Source: Acidobacteriota bacterium (GTDB lineage Bacteria > Acidobacteriota > Polarisedimenticolia > JACPZX01). From it: a DNA stretch of 64,000 bases. Below are positions 9,901 through 17,102 of this stretch, in pieces. The translations under genes and the position numbers were made by a program. The notes beneath the pieces were generated by a model, which was not told the origin of the DNA, searched no databases, and was given only the letters and a program-made list of their open reading frames with translations. The first letter of the stretch is position 1. The number at the start of each line of letters is the position of its first letter. The stretch is from positions 1 through 64,000 of the forward strand of contig JACPZX010000114.1 of NCBI GenBank assembly GCA_016195325.1. Reading direction: 5' to 3'.

Positions 9901-11870
9901 CACCGTCTCTCTCTCCGGGCGACGTCCGTGCATGGATCAACCTCCATCTCTACCGCGCGGAGGCCCTCGCGGAGCTGGGTCGATTCGCCGACGCCGACGT
10001 GTCCTCCCGCGCCGCGACGTCCGCCGCGGCTTCGCAGGAGGACGAGACCTTCAAGGGCGAGGCGCTTCTCTACGGCGCGCGGGTGCATCGATTGTCAGGG
10101 AGGCGCGAGGCGGCGAGCGACGCGCTCGACCGGGCGATCGCGATATTCCGACGCCACCATCAGCGGGTGTACGAAGCGCGCGCCCTCCTGGAGAGGGCGG
10201 AGTCTCTCGCGGCGGAACCCGCGCGCACCGATGACGCTCTCGAGAGCCTGGATGGCGCCGTCGCTGTCTTCGAGCCGTGCGGAGCTGCGCCGTTCCTCGC
10301 CCGTGCCGCGCGGATCCGCGAGCGCCTCGCCCGGGGAGCCCGGCGTCGAGACGAAGCGCCGCGGGAGCTTCAGACCCTCTATCGCGTCGGACGACTTCTC
10401 GAGGTCGTCGAGGACCTGCCGTCCCTGCTGGAGGATCTGCTCGATGCTTCGATCGCGCTCATCGGAGCGGAACGGGGGATGATCTTCCTCGCGGCCGAGG
10501 GTGCGTCGAAGGAACTCGTGCGCGCCGCGTCCCGCTCCCTCGACGAGTCCGAAGCGCGCGACGTCGAGAAGACCAGCCGTGGCATTCTGAAGAGAGCGCT
10601 CGTCGACGACTCCCCACTTCTCTCGCACGACGCCAAAGCGGATTCCAGGCTGCGATCGCTCAAGAGCGTCATCCGGTTCGAGATTCGCTCCGTCCTCTGC
10701 GCGCCGCTGCGCACCGGGAAGACCGTGCTCGGGACGATCTATCTCGACCACCGGACCCCCGGCCGGTTCGGGGACAAGGAGGCCGAGTTCATGCGCGCCC
10801 TTGCCGGCCTCGCAGCTCCCGCAATCGCGGCCGCCGCAGCCAGGCGCAAACTCGACACGGAGGTACGCGGGCTCCGGCAGGAGGTTCAAGCCCTCCGGAC
10901 GCGCGACGGGGACGGCATGACCCCGGAGGTGCTCGTCGGCGGCAGCGAAGCGATGCAGCGCGTGCGCGGGCTCGTGGAGAAGTGCGCCGCCAGCCAGGCC
11001 AGCGTCCTGATTCTGGGAGAGACGGGCACAGGAAAGGATCTGGTCGCGAAGGCGATTCACGAGGCGAGCCCGCGGGCGGGAAAACCGTTCATTGCGGTCG
11101 GAGGAGCCGATCTCCAGGGGGACATGTCGAACGCGGATCTGTTCGGCGCGGTGGAGGGGGCTGCCACCGGCGTCCATGCGAGGCCCGGAAAGTTCGAGAT
11201 CGCGAGCGGCGGGACGCTTTATTTCCACGCGATGGAGTCCCTTCCGCTGGACACTCAGGCCCGGCTTCTTCGCGTGCTCGAGGAGCCCTACGTAGAGCGC
11301 ATCGGTGGGACGACGAAGATCCCCATCGATGTCAGGTTCCTCTGCGCCACGTCCGCCGATCTGAACGCGCTGGTCGAGGCCGGGGGATTCCGGCGCGACC
11401 TCTACTTCAGGCTCAACGTCGTCTCGATAGAGATTCCGCCACTGCGCGAGCGGCGTGAAGACATCGAGCCGATCCTGCGGCACTACCTCGCGCACTCGAG
11501 CCGAGAGCGGGGTGTTCCGATGCTCGGGGTCTCGTCCGCGACGCTCCGAACCTGGCAGTCGTATCCGTGGCCGGGAAACGTGCGTCAGCTCCGCGGGCTC
11601 ATCGACCGCGCGGTGGTGCTGGGGTGCGCGGAGCTTCCGCCGATCGCCGAGATCGTCTCGACGGCTCAGAGGGGCAACGACGCGGATCTGGTCGAGTCGT
11701 CCGCGGCTCGGAACGAGTCACTCGACGCCATCACGGCACGGTACGTCCGTCGCGTTCTCGAACGGTGCGGTGGACAGAAGAAGCTCGCGTGCAGGATCCT
11801 CGAGATCAACTACCGGACGCTCCAGCGCTACCTGGGAATGTCCGACCCGGGAGCCCCCACGACGGGGTAG
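6915..11870 (+). CDS. Ser/Thr kinase - degenerate ATPase - TPR - GAF - NtrC-type AAA+ - Fis regulator
   Basis: A 1651-residue multidomain regulator. Residues 15-285: Hanks kinase with Gly-rich loop GAGSAAEVF, K46, catalytic D143 (HGDIKPSN) and DFG D168, so it looks active. About 300-620: a region laid out like an AAA_16/STAND ATPase but with no P-loop lysine motif. About 640-1130: TPR-like helices. About 1150-1300: GAF. About 1340-1580: sigma54-activator-type AAA+ with intact Walker A GETGTGKD (1368-1375) but GAATGV (1415-1420) instead of GAFTGA and Walker B acids replaced by H1438-A1439. Last 50 residues: Fis-like helix-turn-helix. GTG 6915 is used because earlier in-frame starts lie inside tRNA-Gly. 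It may sense a ligand through TPR/GAF and bind DNA; ability to drive sigma54 polymerase is doubtful. Confidence 0.88.
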   Translation: MKGRPAAASKTVVSDRYEILRALGAGSAAEVFRARDTLFKRVVALKRFKSRAGEELKRTLASEFVLLAGLHHPALPSVHDFAVDASGRPFFTMDYLEGPSLESLLVGCRGARHADRELIVARYAGRILSALSYIHARGVVHGDIKPSNILFARKPRGAPPALDLRLVDFGLSFAVDSIASATARGTPRYMAPEVLRGGPPDTQSDLFSLGAVLRACLDTRRAVAPSSSPFASRLEAFISRLVEPSKSLRYRRAEEAFADLVALLETRDLAAAKELRTSFSFALRPRGWETGQSRLRERIAEARAGAGGAIVAEGLRGEPARRVLIEMAARARASGMRVEMMFSTDGGPGPRIRERLDGTLRRGPMEESRGPGPQRRGVETPASALAVRMRDSGRDGSTAGVVWFIESVTPLEGADVETLAHLAFALREAPSLVAVACPSVVGEPGRTVLAPRDRTIFPRLAVGDVELSLADLFGEIQPRVSLARVLHAVAGGDAAELERALASAVDRGALTRRNGGWIGDPARVKRAARETTTRAVRATTLTAALRAPARDLAVLGAEFDIGAARAVLGAEDPVVSRILFGLRCAGCVEAMSPGSSDTRWRFASPKAAESLAAALSPARRRLLHARALRHFRENHRGHGNPDAIARHLEGAGDAAGAAAMHVGLGRAAFESHDFLSACEHLERALDPPAPGSDGAAGVRFDLGKSLQSAGRLEASRVILQRLIDEESGVDPADVRISQAWNLSGLGRPAEGMALLQEALDQVPQNDRSRRGLVRAQMSWIEFMRRDFGEAERQLQAAREATGGEAAPRVMASIESLAGRLQAVRGNESAAEEAILRAAEIYRQSHDGWRRHTEMHALGLILIRKDPERAKEYFLGAREECARVGDDRGLFTVLGHLGSVNRTLGNWDAAAAEFRLAIDVGESLGLGGLHTQYSNLGSLLTDQGRFEEAGACFDRAAHLATAVHARFDSLLYELNRARLELRRNRPDASLELLEGTAPSLSPGDVRAWINLHLYRAEALAELGRFADADVSSRAATSAAASQEDETFKGEALLYGARVHRLSGRREAASDALDRAIAIFRRHHQRVYEARALLERAESLAAEPARTDDALESLDGAVAVFEPCGAAPFLARAARIRERLARGARRRDEAPRELQTLYRVGRLLEVVEDLPSLLEDLLDASIALIGAERGMIFLAAEGASKELVRAASRSLDESEARDVEKTSRGILKRALVDDSPLLSHDAKADSRLRSLKSVIRFEIRSVLCAPLRTGKTVLGTIYLDHRTPGRFGDKEAEFMRALAGLAAPAIAAAAARRKLDTEVRGLRQEVQALRTRDGDGMTPEVLVGGSEAMQRVRGLVEKCAASQASVLILGETGTGKDLVAKAIHEASPRAGKPFIAVGGADLQGDMSNADLFGAVEGAATGVHARPGKFEIASGGTLYFHAMESLPLDTQARLLRVLEEPYVERIGGTTKIPIDVRFLCATSADLNALVEAGGFRRDLYFRLNVVSIEIPPLRERREDIEPILRHYLAHSSRERGVPMLGVSSATLRTWQSYPWPGNVRQLRGLIDRAVVLGCAELPPIAEIVSTAQRGNDADLVESSAARNESLDAITARYVRRVLERCGGQKKLACRILEINYRTLQRYLGMSDPGAPTTG

Positions 11871-11917
11871 CGCTCGTTTCTCGTCGAGCGCAGAAAAGGC
11901 ACTTCCTGCTCCCGCGG

Positions 11918-11932
11918 TTGCACTCAGTGCAA
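11918..11932. promoter_or_regulatory. Perfect palindrome, candidate enhancer/operator
   Basis: TTGCACTCAGTGCAA: two 7-base arms around one base. Its centre lies about 131 bases upstream of the start predicted from the sigma54-type promoter at 12030, the classical distance for an activator binding site. It is 48 bases past the end of the Fis-domain regulator gene. Confidence 0.5.
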
Positions 11933-12029
11933 TTCCTCCCCTCGGCCCTCTTCGCGGGCGCCTGTCGGTCCCTTCCGTAAATCACTCTCGAAACGGTCTT
12001 TATCGTCGCCTGCCGAAAACCTCCGTGTT

Positions 12030-12045
12030 TGGCGCATGAGTTGCT
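12030..12045 (+). promoter_or_regulatory. Sigma54-type -24/-12 promoter
   Basis: TGGCGCATGAGTTGCT matches the TGGCAC-N5-TTGCW consensus with a single change (A to G), with GG and GC at the obligatory spacing. Predicted transcription start about 12056, 85 bases before the first small gene at 12141. Confidence 0.6.
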
Positions 12046-12140
12046 GAACACCGGATCGGAGGGGCGCTCACTCTTCCGGGATCGACCGACGCCGGGCCTT
12101 TGGATCCGCCAACCGTCGCTGAGGCGACAGGAGGTGGATC

Positions 12141-12419
12141 GTGAGAGGAAGAGGACGTGGAGCGTGGATTGGAATCGCGGCGTTCGTCGCCGTGGGAATC
12201 CTGGCATCGCAGGCGTTCGCGGGGTGCGCGGATGAAGTCCCGCCGAGTTGCCCGCCGAAGCCGCAGTGCCCCCCGATTTGCGAGTCCGCGAACGTCGGCG
12301 TGGGGACCGTGGGAGCGAAGCAGCTTCCCGGTCACCCGAGCCACGGTTCGCGGGGAAGGGTCGGCATCTGGACGTTGATCACGCTTCGGGCTCTCGCCGC
12401 GTCGATGAGCGCGAAGTAG
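12141..12419 (+). CDS. Small secreted Cys/Pro-rich protein, unknown
   Basis: A 92-residue product not recognised. GTG start with AGGAGG six bases upstream. Residues 1-8 are basic, 9-26 hydrophobic (WIGIAAFVAVGILASQAFA), and a signal-peptidase site would leave a mature protein starting GCADEVPPSCPPKPQCPPIC with four cysteines in 20 residues; a lipoprotein processing at the first cysteine is less likely because the preceding residues are F-A-G. The rest is Gly/Ser/Arg-rich. Codon third positions are G/C-rich like neighbours. It is first in a unit with its own sigma54-type promoter. Reality of the gene rests on the ribosome site, signal peptide and context, not on homology. Confidence 0.5.
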   Translation: MRGRGRGAWIGIAAFVAVGILASQAFAGCADEVPPSCPPKPQCPPICESANVGVGTVGAKQLPGHPSHGSRGRVGIWTLITLRALAASMSAK

Positions 12420-12432
12420 GGGAGGGCGGCGC

Positions 12433-12636
12433 GTGCAACTCGTCTGGAGTTCTGGAAGCGTGACCCTTCGACCGCTCTCCCTGCGTCGTCTGACATCGGC
12501 GCCTCGCGCTCCCGCGCGCGATGCGGCCGTCGTCGATCGTGACGACGGCTACCTCTTCGTGGCACTGCTCTCCCGGGGCCCTGTTCACAGGCCGCAGGCC
12601 CCGGATCTCCGCCTCCTGCCTGGAGGCCAGGCCTGA
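12433..12636 (+). CDS. Small protein, unknown
   Basis: A 67-residue product not recognised. GTG start with GGGGAGGG about 6 bases upstream, 13 bases after the previous stop, and a strong hairpin 16 bases after its own stop. The middle, around residues 32-50, reads as an acidic strand-like core (DAAVVDRDDGYLFVALL); no signal peptide or membrane helix. Basic, Leu-rich N-terminus. Because it fits exactly between a ribosome site and a hairpin it may be real, but an overlapping frame on the other strand of similar length (12379-12642) cannot be excluded. Confidence 0.4.
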   Translation: MQLVWSSGSVTLRPLSLRRLTSAPRAPARDAAVVDRDDGYLFVALLSRGPVHRPQAPDLRLLPGGQA

Positions 12637-12651
12637 CCTCACTCCCCCGGG

Positions 12652-12683
12652 CGGGAGGATCGTCTCCCCACACGATCCTCCCG
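12652..12683 (+). terminator. Perfect 12-bp hairpin after the small-gene unit
   Basis: CGGGAGGATCGT (12652-12663), 8-base loop, ACGATCCTCCCG (12672-12683). No T-run follows, so it is either a terminator working without one, an RNA-stabilising 3' end, or a protein site. From here to 12953 the only other structure seen is the inverted repeat and the sigma54-type promoter listed next; no gene is supported there. Confidence 0.5.
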
Positions 12684-12765
12684 TGCCTGGGAGCGCTCGC
12701 CGGATTCCTCGAACGCCACCCTCGTCGGCGACGCGATGACGGAATCTGACAGGAATTAGAACGCA

Positions 12766-12785
12766 GGCGTCAACGACATGACGCC
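12766..12785. promoter_or_regulatory. Inverted repeat, candidate enhancer
   Basis: GGCGTCA (12766-12772), 6 bases, TGACGCC (12779-12785), perfect arms. Centre is about 110 bases upstream of the start predicted for the second sigma54-type promoter. Sequence differs from the palindrome at 11918, implying a different binder. Confidence 0.5.
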
Positions 12786-12858
12786 CTTCCCTCCCTCCCC
12801 GATAACGCTCCCCCGTGTTTTCAAGACGTTAAGCCTCGTGACCGACCCGTCGAGTTTG

Positions 12859-12874
12859 TGGCACCCTGATTGCT
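12859..12874 (+). promoter_or_regulatory. Sigma54-type -24/-12 promoter
   Basis: TGGCACCCTGATTGCT matches TGGCAC-N5-TTGCW in every conserved position. Predicted start about 12885, a 69-base leader to the GTG of the PAS/DHp gene. It would drive the following two-component gene set. Confidence 0.72.
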
Positions 12875-12953
12875 GCTCCTCGGGCGCGACGGATCGATCT
12901 GCCGACCGGCGCATGTCCTCAGCGATCAACGAACCACGGGAGATCTCCAGGGC

Positions 12954-13541
12954 GTGGACAAGGCCTCGATCGTTCAGGCGTTCGACAGCGCCGCGATTCT
13001 TCTGGTCGCGGTGGGAAGCGACGGCAAGATCGGTTACGTCAGCCGGTCCGCCGAGTTGATGTTCGGACCGATCCTGGGGATGGACCTCTCGGCGCCGCCC
13101 GCGACGGAAGACCCCCGCTCGCCGCTGGCCGCGCTGGTGGCGGCGTTCGGGACCGAAGACGGGGCGTCGCACGCGGAGACCGCCCCCCGCATGGTCCGTG
13201 CGAAGAATTCCGGGAAGCCCATGTACCTCTGGCTGCAGATTCTCCCGCTGGGAGCCGGCGGAGCCGAAGGGCGCCTCATTCTTTTCAGCGATTTGACCGA
13301 TTTCGTCTCGGGATCGGAGCCCGTCCGCGCGCTCGTCTCCCAGCTGGCCCACGATCTCCGATCGCCGCTCACGTCGATATCGGGCGCGGCCGAGCTGCTT
13401 CTCAGCGGTCGCGTCGGAGAGCTCGTCGGAGCCCAGGGGCGGCTCGTGAAGATCGTGGATGAGGGGACGCAGAAGCTGGCGGCGATCATCAAGGGGGCCT
13501 ACGAAGAGGGGGGACGTGAAGAGGGAGGCGCTTCAAGATGA
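12954..13541 (+). CDS. PAS and HisKA (phosphoacceptor) protein lacking an ATPase domain
   Basis: A 195-residue protein. Residues 1-115 are PAS-like (FDSAAILLVAVGSDGKIGYV, with a final LILFSDLTDF strand). Residues 123-175 form a HisKA dimerisation helix pair with H133 in the AHDLRSPLTSI motif. It stops right after the second helix, so the HATPase_c module that would phosphorylate H133 is absent. It could receive phosphate from another kinase, act as a phosphatase or dimer partner for the response regulator whose ATG overlaps its stop (ATGA at 13538). GTG 12954 chosen; it follows the predicted sigma54 transcript start by 69 bases. Confidence 0.8.
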   Translation: MDKASIVQAFDSAAILLVAVGSDGKIGYVSRSAELMFGPILGMDLSAPPATEDPRSPLAALVAAFGTEDGASHAETAPRMVRAKNSGKPMYLWLQILPLGAGGAEGRLILFSDLTDFVSGSEPVRALVSQLAHDLRSPLTSISGAAELLLSGRVGELVGAQGRLVKIVDEGTQKLAAIIKGAYEEGGREEGGASR

Positions 13542-14356
13542 ACACCGGTCGAATCCTGGTCGTCGACGACAGCGACAGCATCCGAAACGTGCTCCAGATG
13601 AACTTCGAGTGGCTCGGCTACGAGGTCATCTGCGCGACGGACGGCGAGGAGGCGCTGCGCATGGTCGCCAAGGATCCGCCGGATCTGATCATCCTCGACG
13701 TCATGATGCCGCGGTTCAATGGATACCAGGTGTGCCGCACGCTGAAGTCGGACCCCGGCGTGAGTGACATCCCCGTCATCTTCCTGACGGCGAAGGATCA
13801 GAAGGAGGATCGATTCTGGGGCAAGGACTGCGGCGCCGATGAGTACCTGACCAAGCCATTCTCCGCGGCGAAGCTCGAGCGCGTCATCGAGCGGCTCCTC
13901 GAGGATCGCGAGCGCCGCGCCACGATGGGCGACATCACCTCGCGCGCCCACGCGATGAAGTCCCGCGGGGAGAACTGCTCGATCGTGACCTTCTCGATGG
14001 AGCGCAAGGCGATGGCCGTGTTCCGTCAGAAGTACGGCGAGATCAAGTTCCGCGAGGCTCTCGATGCCGTGCGGAGGACCATCGAGGCGATCCTCGCGGC
14101 GGAGGCTCCCGATTTCATGATGGAGGTCCGGGGCGACGGAATCCTCCGCGCCGTCCTTCCGTGCGACGCCGTCCGCGGCGATGCCGTCACCGCGCGGATC
14201 AGGACGCAGGGGAATCTCCTGCTGCGAGGCTTCTACGCGCGGGAGGACGCCGAGCGCGGCTACGTCGTCACGCGCGCCAACGCCTCGGGTGTCGAGATGC
14301 ACGTGCCCCTCCTCGCGCTGGACGCGTCCGGCGAGGCGGAGCCGGCGCACGCGTGA
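13538..14356 (+). CDS. Response regulator: REC plus degenerate GGDEF-like domain
   Basis: A 272-residue protein. Residues 1-120: receiver with acidic pair D10/D11, phosphoacceptor D54 (IILDVMMP) and K in LTKPF. Residues about 150-255: an alpha/beta domain whose order (CSIVTFSM strand, helix, helix, VRGDGILRAVLP hairpin) resembles GGDEF, with RGDGI where GGDEF should be; cyclase activity is not expected. Ends in a short Ala/Glu tail. Translationally coupled to the PAS/HisKA gene. Domain 2 assignment is inference from layout. Confidence 0.75.
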   Translation: MNTGRILVVDDSDSIRNVLQMNFEWLGYEVICATDGEEALRMVAKDPPDLIILDVMMPRFNGYQVCRTLKSDPGVSDIPVIFLTAKDQKEDRFWGKDCGADEYLTKPFSAAKLERVIERLLEDRERRATMGDITSRAHAMKSRGENCSIVTFSMERKAMAVFRQKYGEIKFREALDAVRRTIEAILAAEAPDFMMEVRGDGILRAVLPCDAVRGDAVTARIRTQGNLLLRGFYAREDAERGYVVTRANASGVEMHVPLLALDASGEAEPAHA

Positions 14357-14391
14357 CTTCCCGGAAAGAAGGGATGAGCGGGACCCGTGTG

Positions 14392-14397
14392 TATAAT
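14392..14397 (+). promoter_or_regulatory. -10 element TATAAT before the NtrC-type regulator
   Basis: Perfect TATAAT at 14392-14397; no convincing -35. Predicted start about 14404, leader of about 57 bases to GTG 14461. Confidence 0.5.
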
Positions 14398-14460
14398 GGC
14401 GCCGTTTCGACTCGCGACGCGGCACTGGCGGCCAAGCCGAGGGGAGGAACGGTCATCCGA

Positions 14461-15885
<1,425 letters not shown>

Positions 15886-15930
15886 CGCGAAGACGCGGGC
15901 CGGGCCTGATTGAGCGGGGCCGAGGGCCTG

Positions 15931-15939
15931 TGGTATTCT
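15931..15939 (+). promoter_or_regulatory. Extended -10 promoter of the REC-PilZ gene
   Basis: TGG directly followed by TATTCT (15934-15939). Predicted start about 15946. The transcript would carry GGGAGG at 15951-15956. Confidence 0.5.
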
Positions 15940-15964
15940 CGGCCATCGGTGGGAGGCACGGGTC

Positions 15965-16660
15965 ATTCCAATCATTCTGATCTCCGACGAGGCGGGACTG
16001 TTCGTCGCCCTCGAGACCTCGCCGGTCCTGCGCATCGGCTGCACGCTGGTCCCGATCCGATCCGCGGCCGAGCTGCCCGCCCAGGCCGCCACGGTTTCCC
16101 CCGACCTCATCCTCCTCGACGCCGAGTGCCTCGGCGACGGGCTTCATCCCGCGCTCCGGACGCTCAAGCTCGATCGAAAGCTGCAGCACGTTCCCATCAT
16201 CGTCGCCACGAAGGACACCGAGAGGTGCCGCTCGTGGGTCTCGGCCTCCGACGTCGTTCTCCCGAAGCCGGTGGACCCCGAGGAGGTCGTGACGAGCCTG
16301 AAGAAGCTTCTCCCGCTGCCGCGGCGGGCCGGGCCCCGGGTGCCGCTCGCGGTCCCGGTCGTCTGCCATCTGGGTCGCCGCCGCGTCACGCTACAGCTCA
16401 AGGACATCGCGAGCGGAGGCGTGTTCATTCGCACTCCCGAGGCGCTGACCCGCGGCACGCGCTTCGACGCGATCTTCTCCGTGCCCGATCCGATAGCCGA
16501 CGGGAGCGTCAGCCACACGATTTCGGCGACCTGCGAGGTCGTCCGCCATGTTTCCGCCGACGACGCCGATCTGATTCCCGGGGTGGGGGTCGCGTTCGTG
16601 AAGATCGATCGCGTCGAGGCCGGGCACGTGCAGCGATTCGTCGCCGCGGCGGCGCCGTGA
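15965..16660 (+). CDS. Receiver-like plus PilZ domain protein, apparent ATT start
   Basis: A 231-residue protein if begun at 15965. Residues 1-115 fold like a receiver: IPIILISDEAG with acidic pair, LILLDAE phosphoacceptor position, and LPKPVD lysine. Residues about 120-225 are a PilZ domain (RRAGPR and DIASGG motifs; Ser of the usual D-x-S-x-G-G motif displaced by one), which binds cyclic di-GMP in this family. No ATG, GTG or TTG occurs in frame before 16271, yet homologous-looking sequence extends to 15965, 8 bases after GGGAGG; ATT there (or CTG at 15977) is the most likely start. Stop overlaps the next GTG. Confidence 0.75.
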   Translation: MPIILISDEAGLFVALETSPVLRIGCTLVPIRSAAELPAQAATVSPDLILLDAECLGDGLHPALRTLKLDRKLQHVPIIVATKDTERCRSWVSASDVVLPKPVDPEEVVTSLKKLLPLPRRAGPRVPLAVPVVCHLGRRRVTLQLKDIASGGVFIRTPEALTRGTRFDAIFSVPDPIADGSVSHTISATCEVVRHVSADDADLIPGVGVAFVKIDRVEAGHVQRFVAAAAP

Positions 16661-17082
16661 AGGAGCCGGGATTGGGAAAGCGGGTGCTCGTCGTCGACGA
16701 CGACGCGGACGTGCTCGAGCTGACGTCCACCGTCCTGCGTGACGGGGGATACGTGGTCACCACCGCAGGGAACGGCCGCGACGGTCTCCAGGCGGCGCGA
16801 CGCGAGAATCCCGATCTCATCCTCCTCGACATCAACATGCCGGGAATCGACGGGTGGGAGGCCCTCAGGCTGCTGCGGCTCGACGAGATCACCCGGCGCT
16901 CACGGGTCGCCATGTTCTCGATCCGGTACGATCTGCGCGAGAAGCTGGAGGCTCTGAAGCGGTCGGCGGACGATTACATCGTGAAGCCGTTCGCCTACGA
17001 CGAATTGCTGGAGCGCGTCGGCCGTCTCGTCTCCATCGAGCGGACGGGGGCCCACCACGAAGAGGTCATCACCGGCGGCTGA
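16657..17082 (+). CDS. Stand-alone response regulator receiver
   Basis: A 141-residue single-domain receiver. Acidic pair in VLVVDDDADV, phosphoacceptor aspartate in LILLDINMPGIDGW, and K in IVKPFAYDELL; no output domain. GTG 16657 overlaps the previous stop (GTGA); TTG 16672, with AAGGAG upstream, is an alternative that removes five residues. Likely a phosphate shuttle or sink in the surrounding signalling genes. Confidence 0.88.
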   Translation: MKEPGLGKRVLVVDDDADVLELTSTVLRDGGYVVTTAGNGRDGLQAARRENPDLILLDINMPGIDGWEALRLLRLDEITRRSRVAMFSIRYDLREKLEALKRSADDYIVKPFAYDELLERVGRLVSIERTGAHHEEVITGG

Positions 17083-17102
17083 TCGCGCCGGCAGGGGGTA
17101 GC

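Noticed and set aside
12332-12673. Minus-strand gene opposite the two small genes
   Set aside because: Ribosome sites and hairpin position favour the plus strand; the minus frame has low-complexity Arg/Pro composition.
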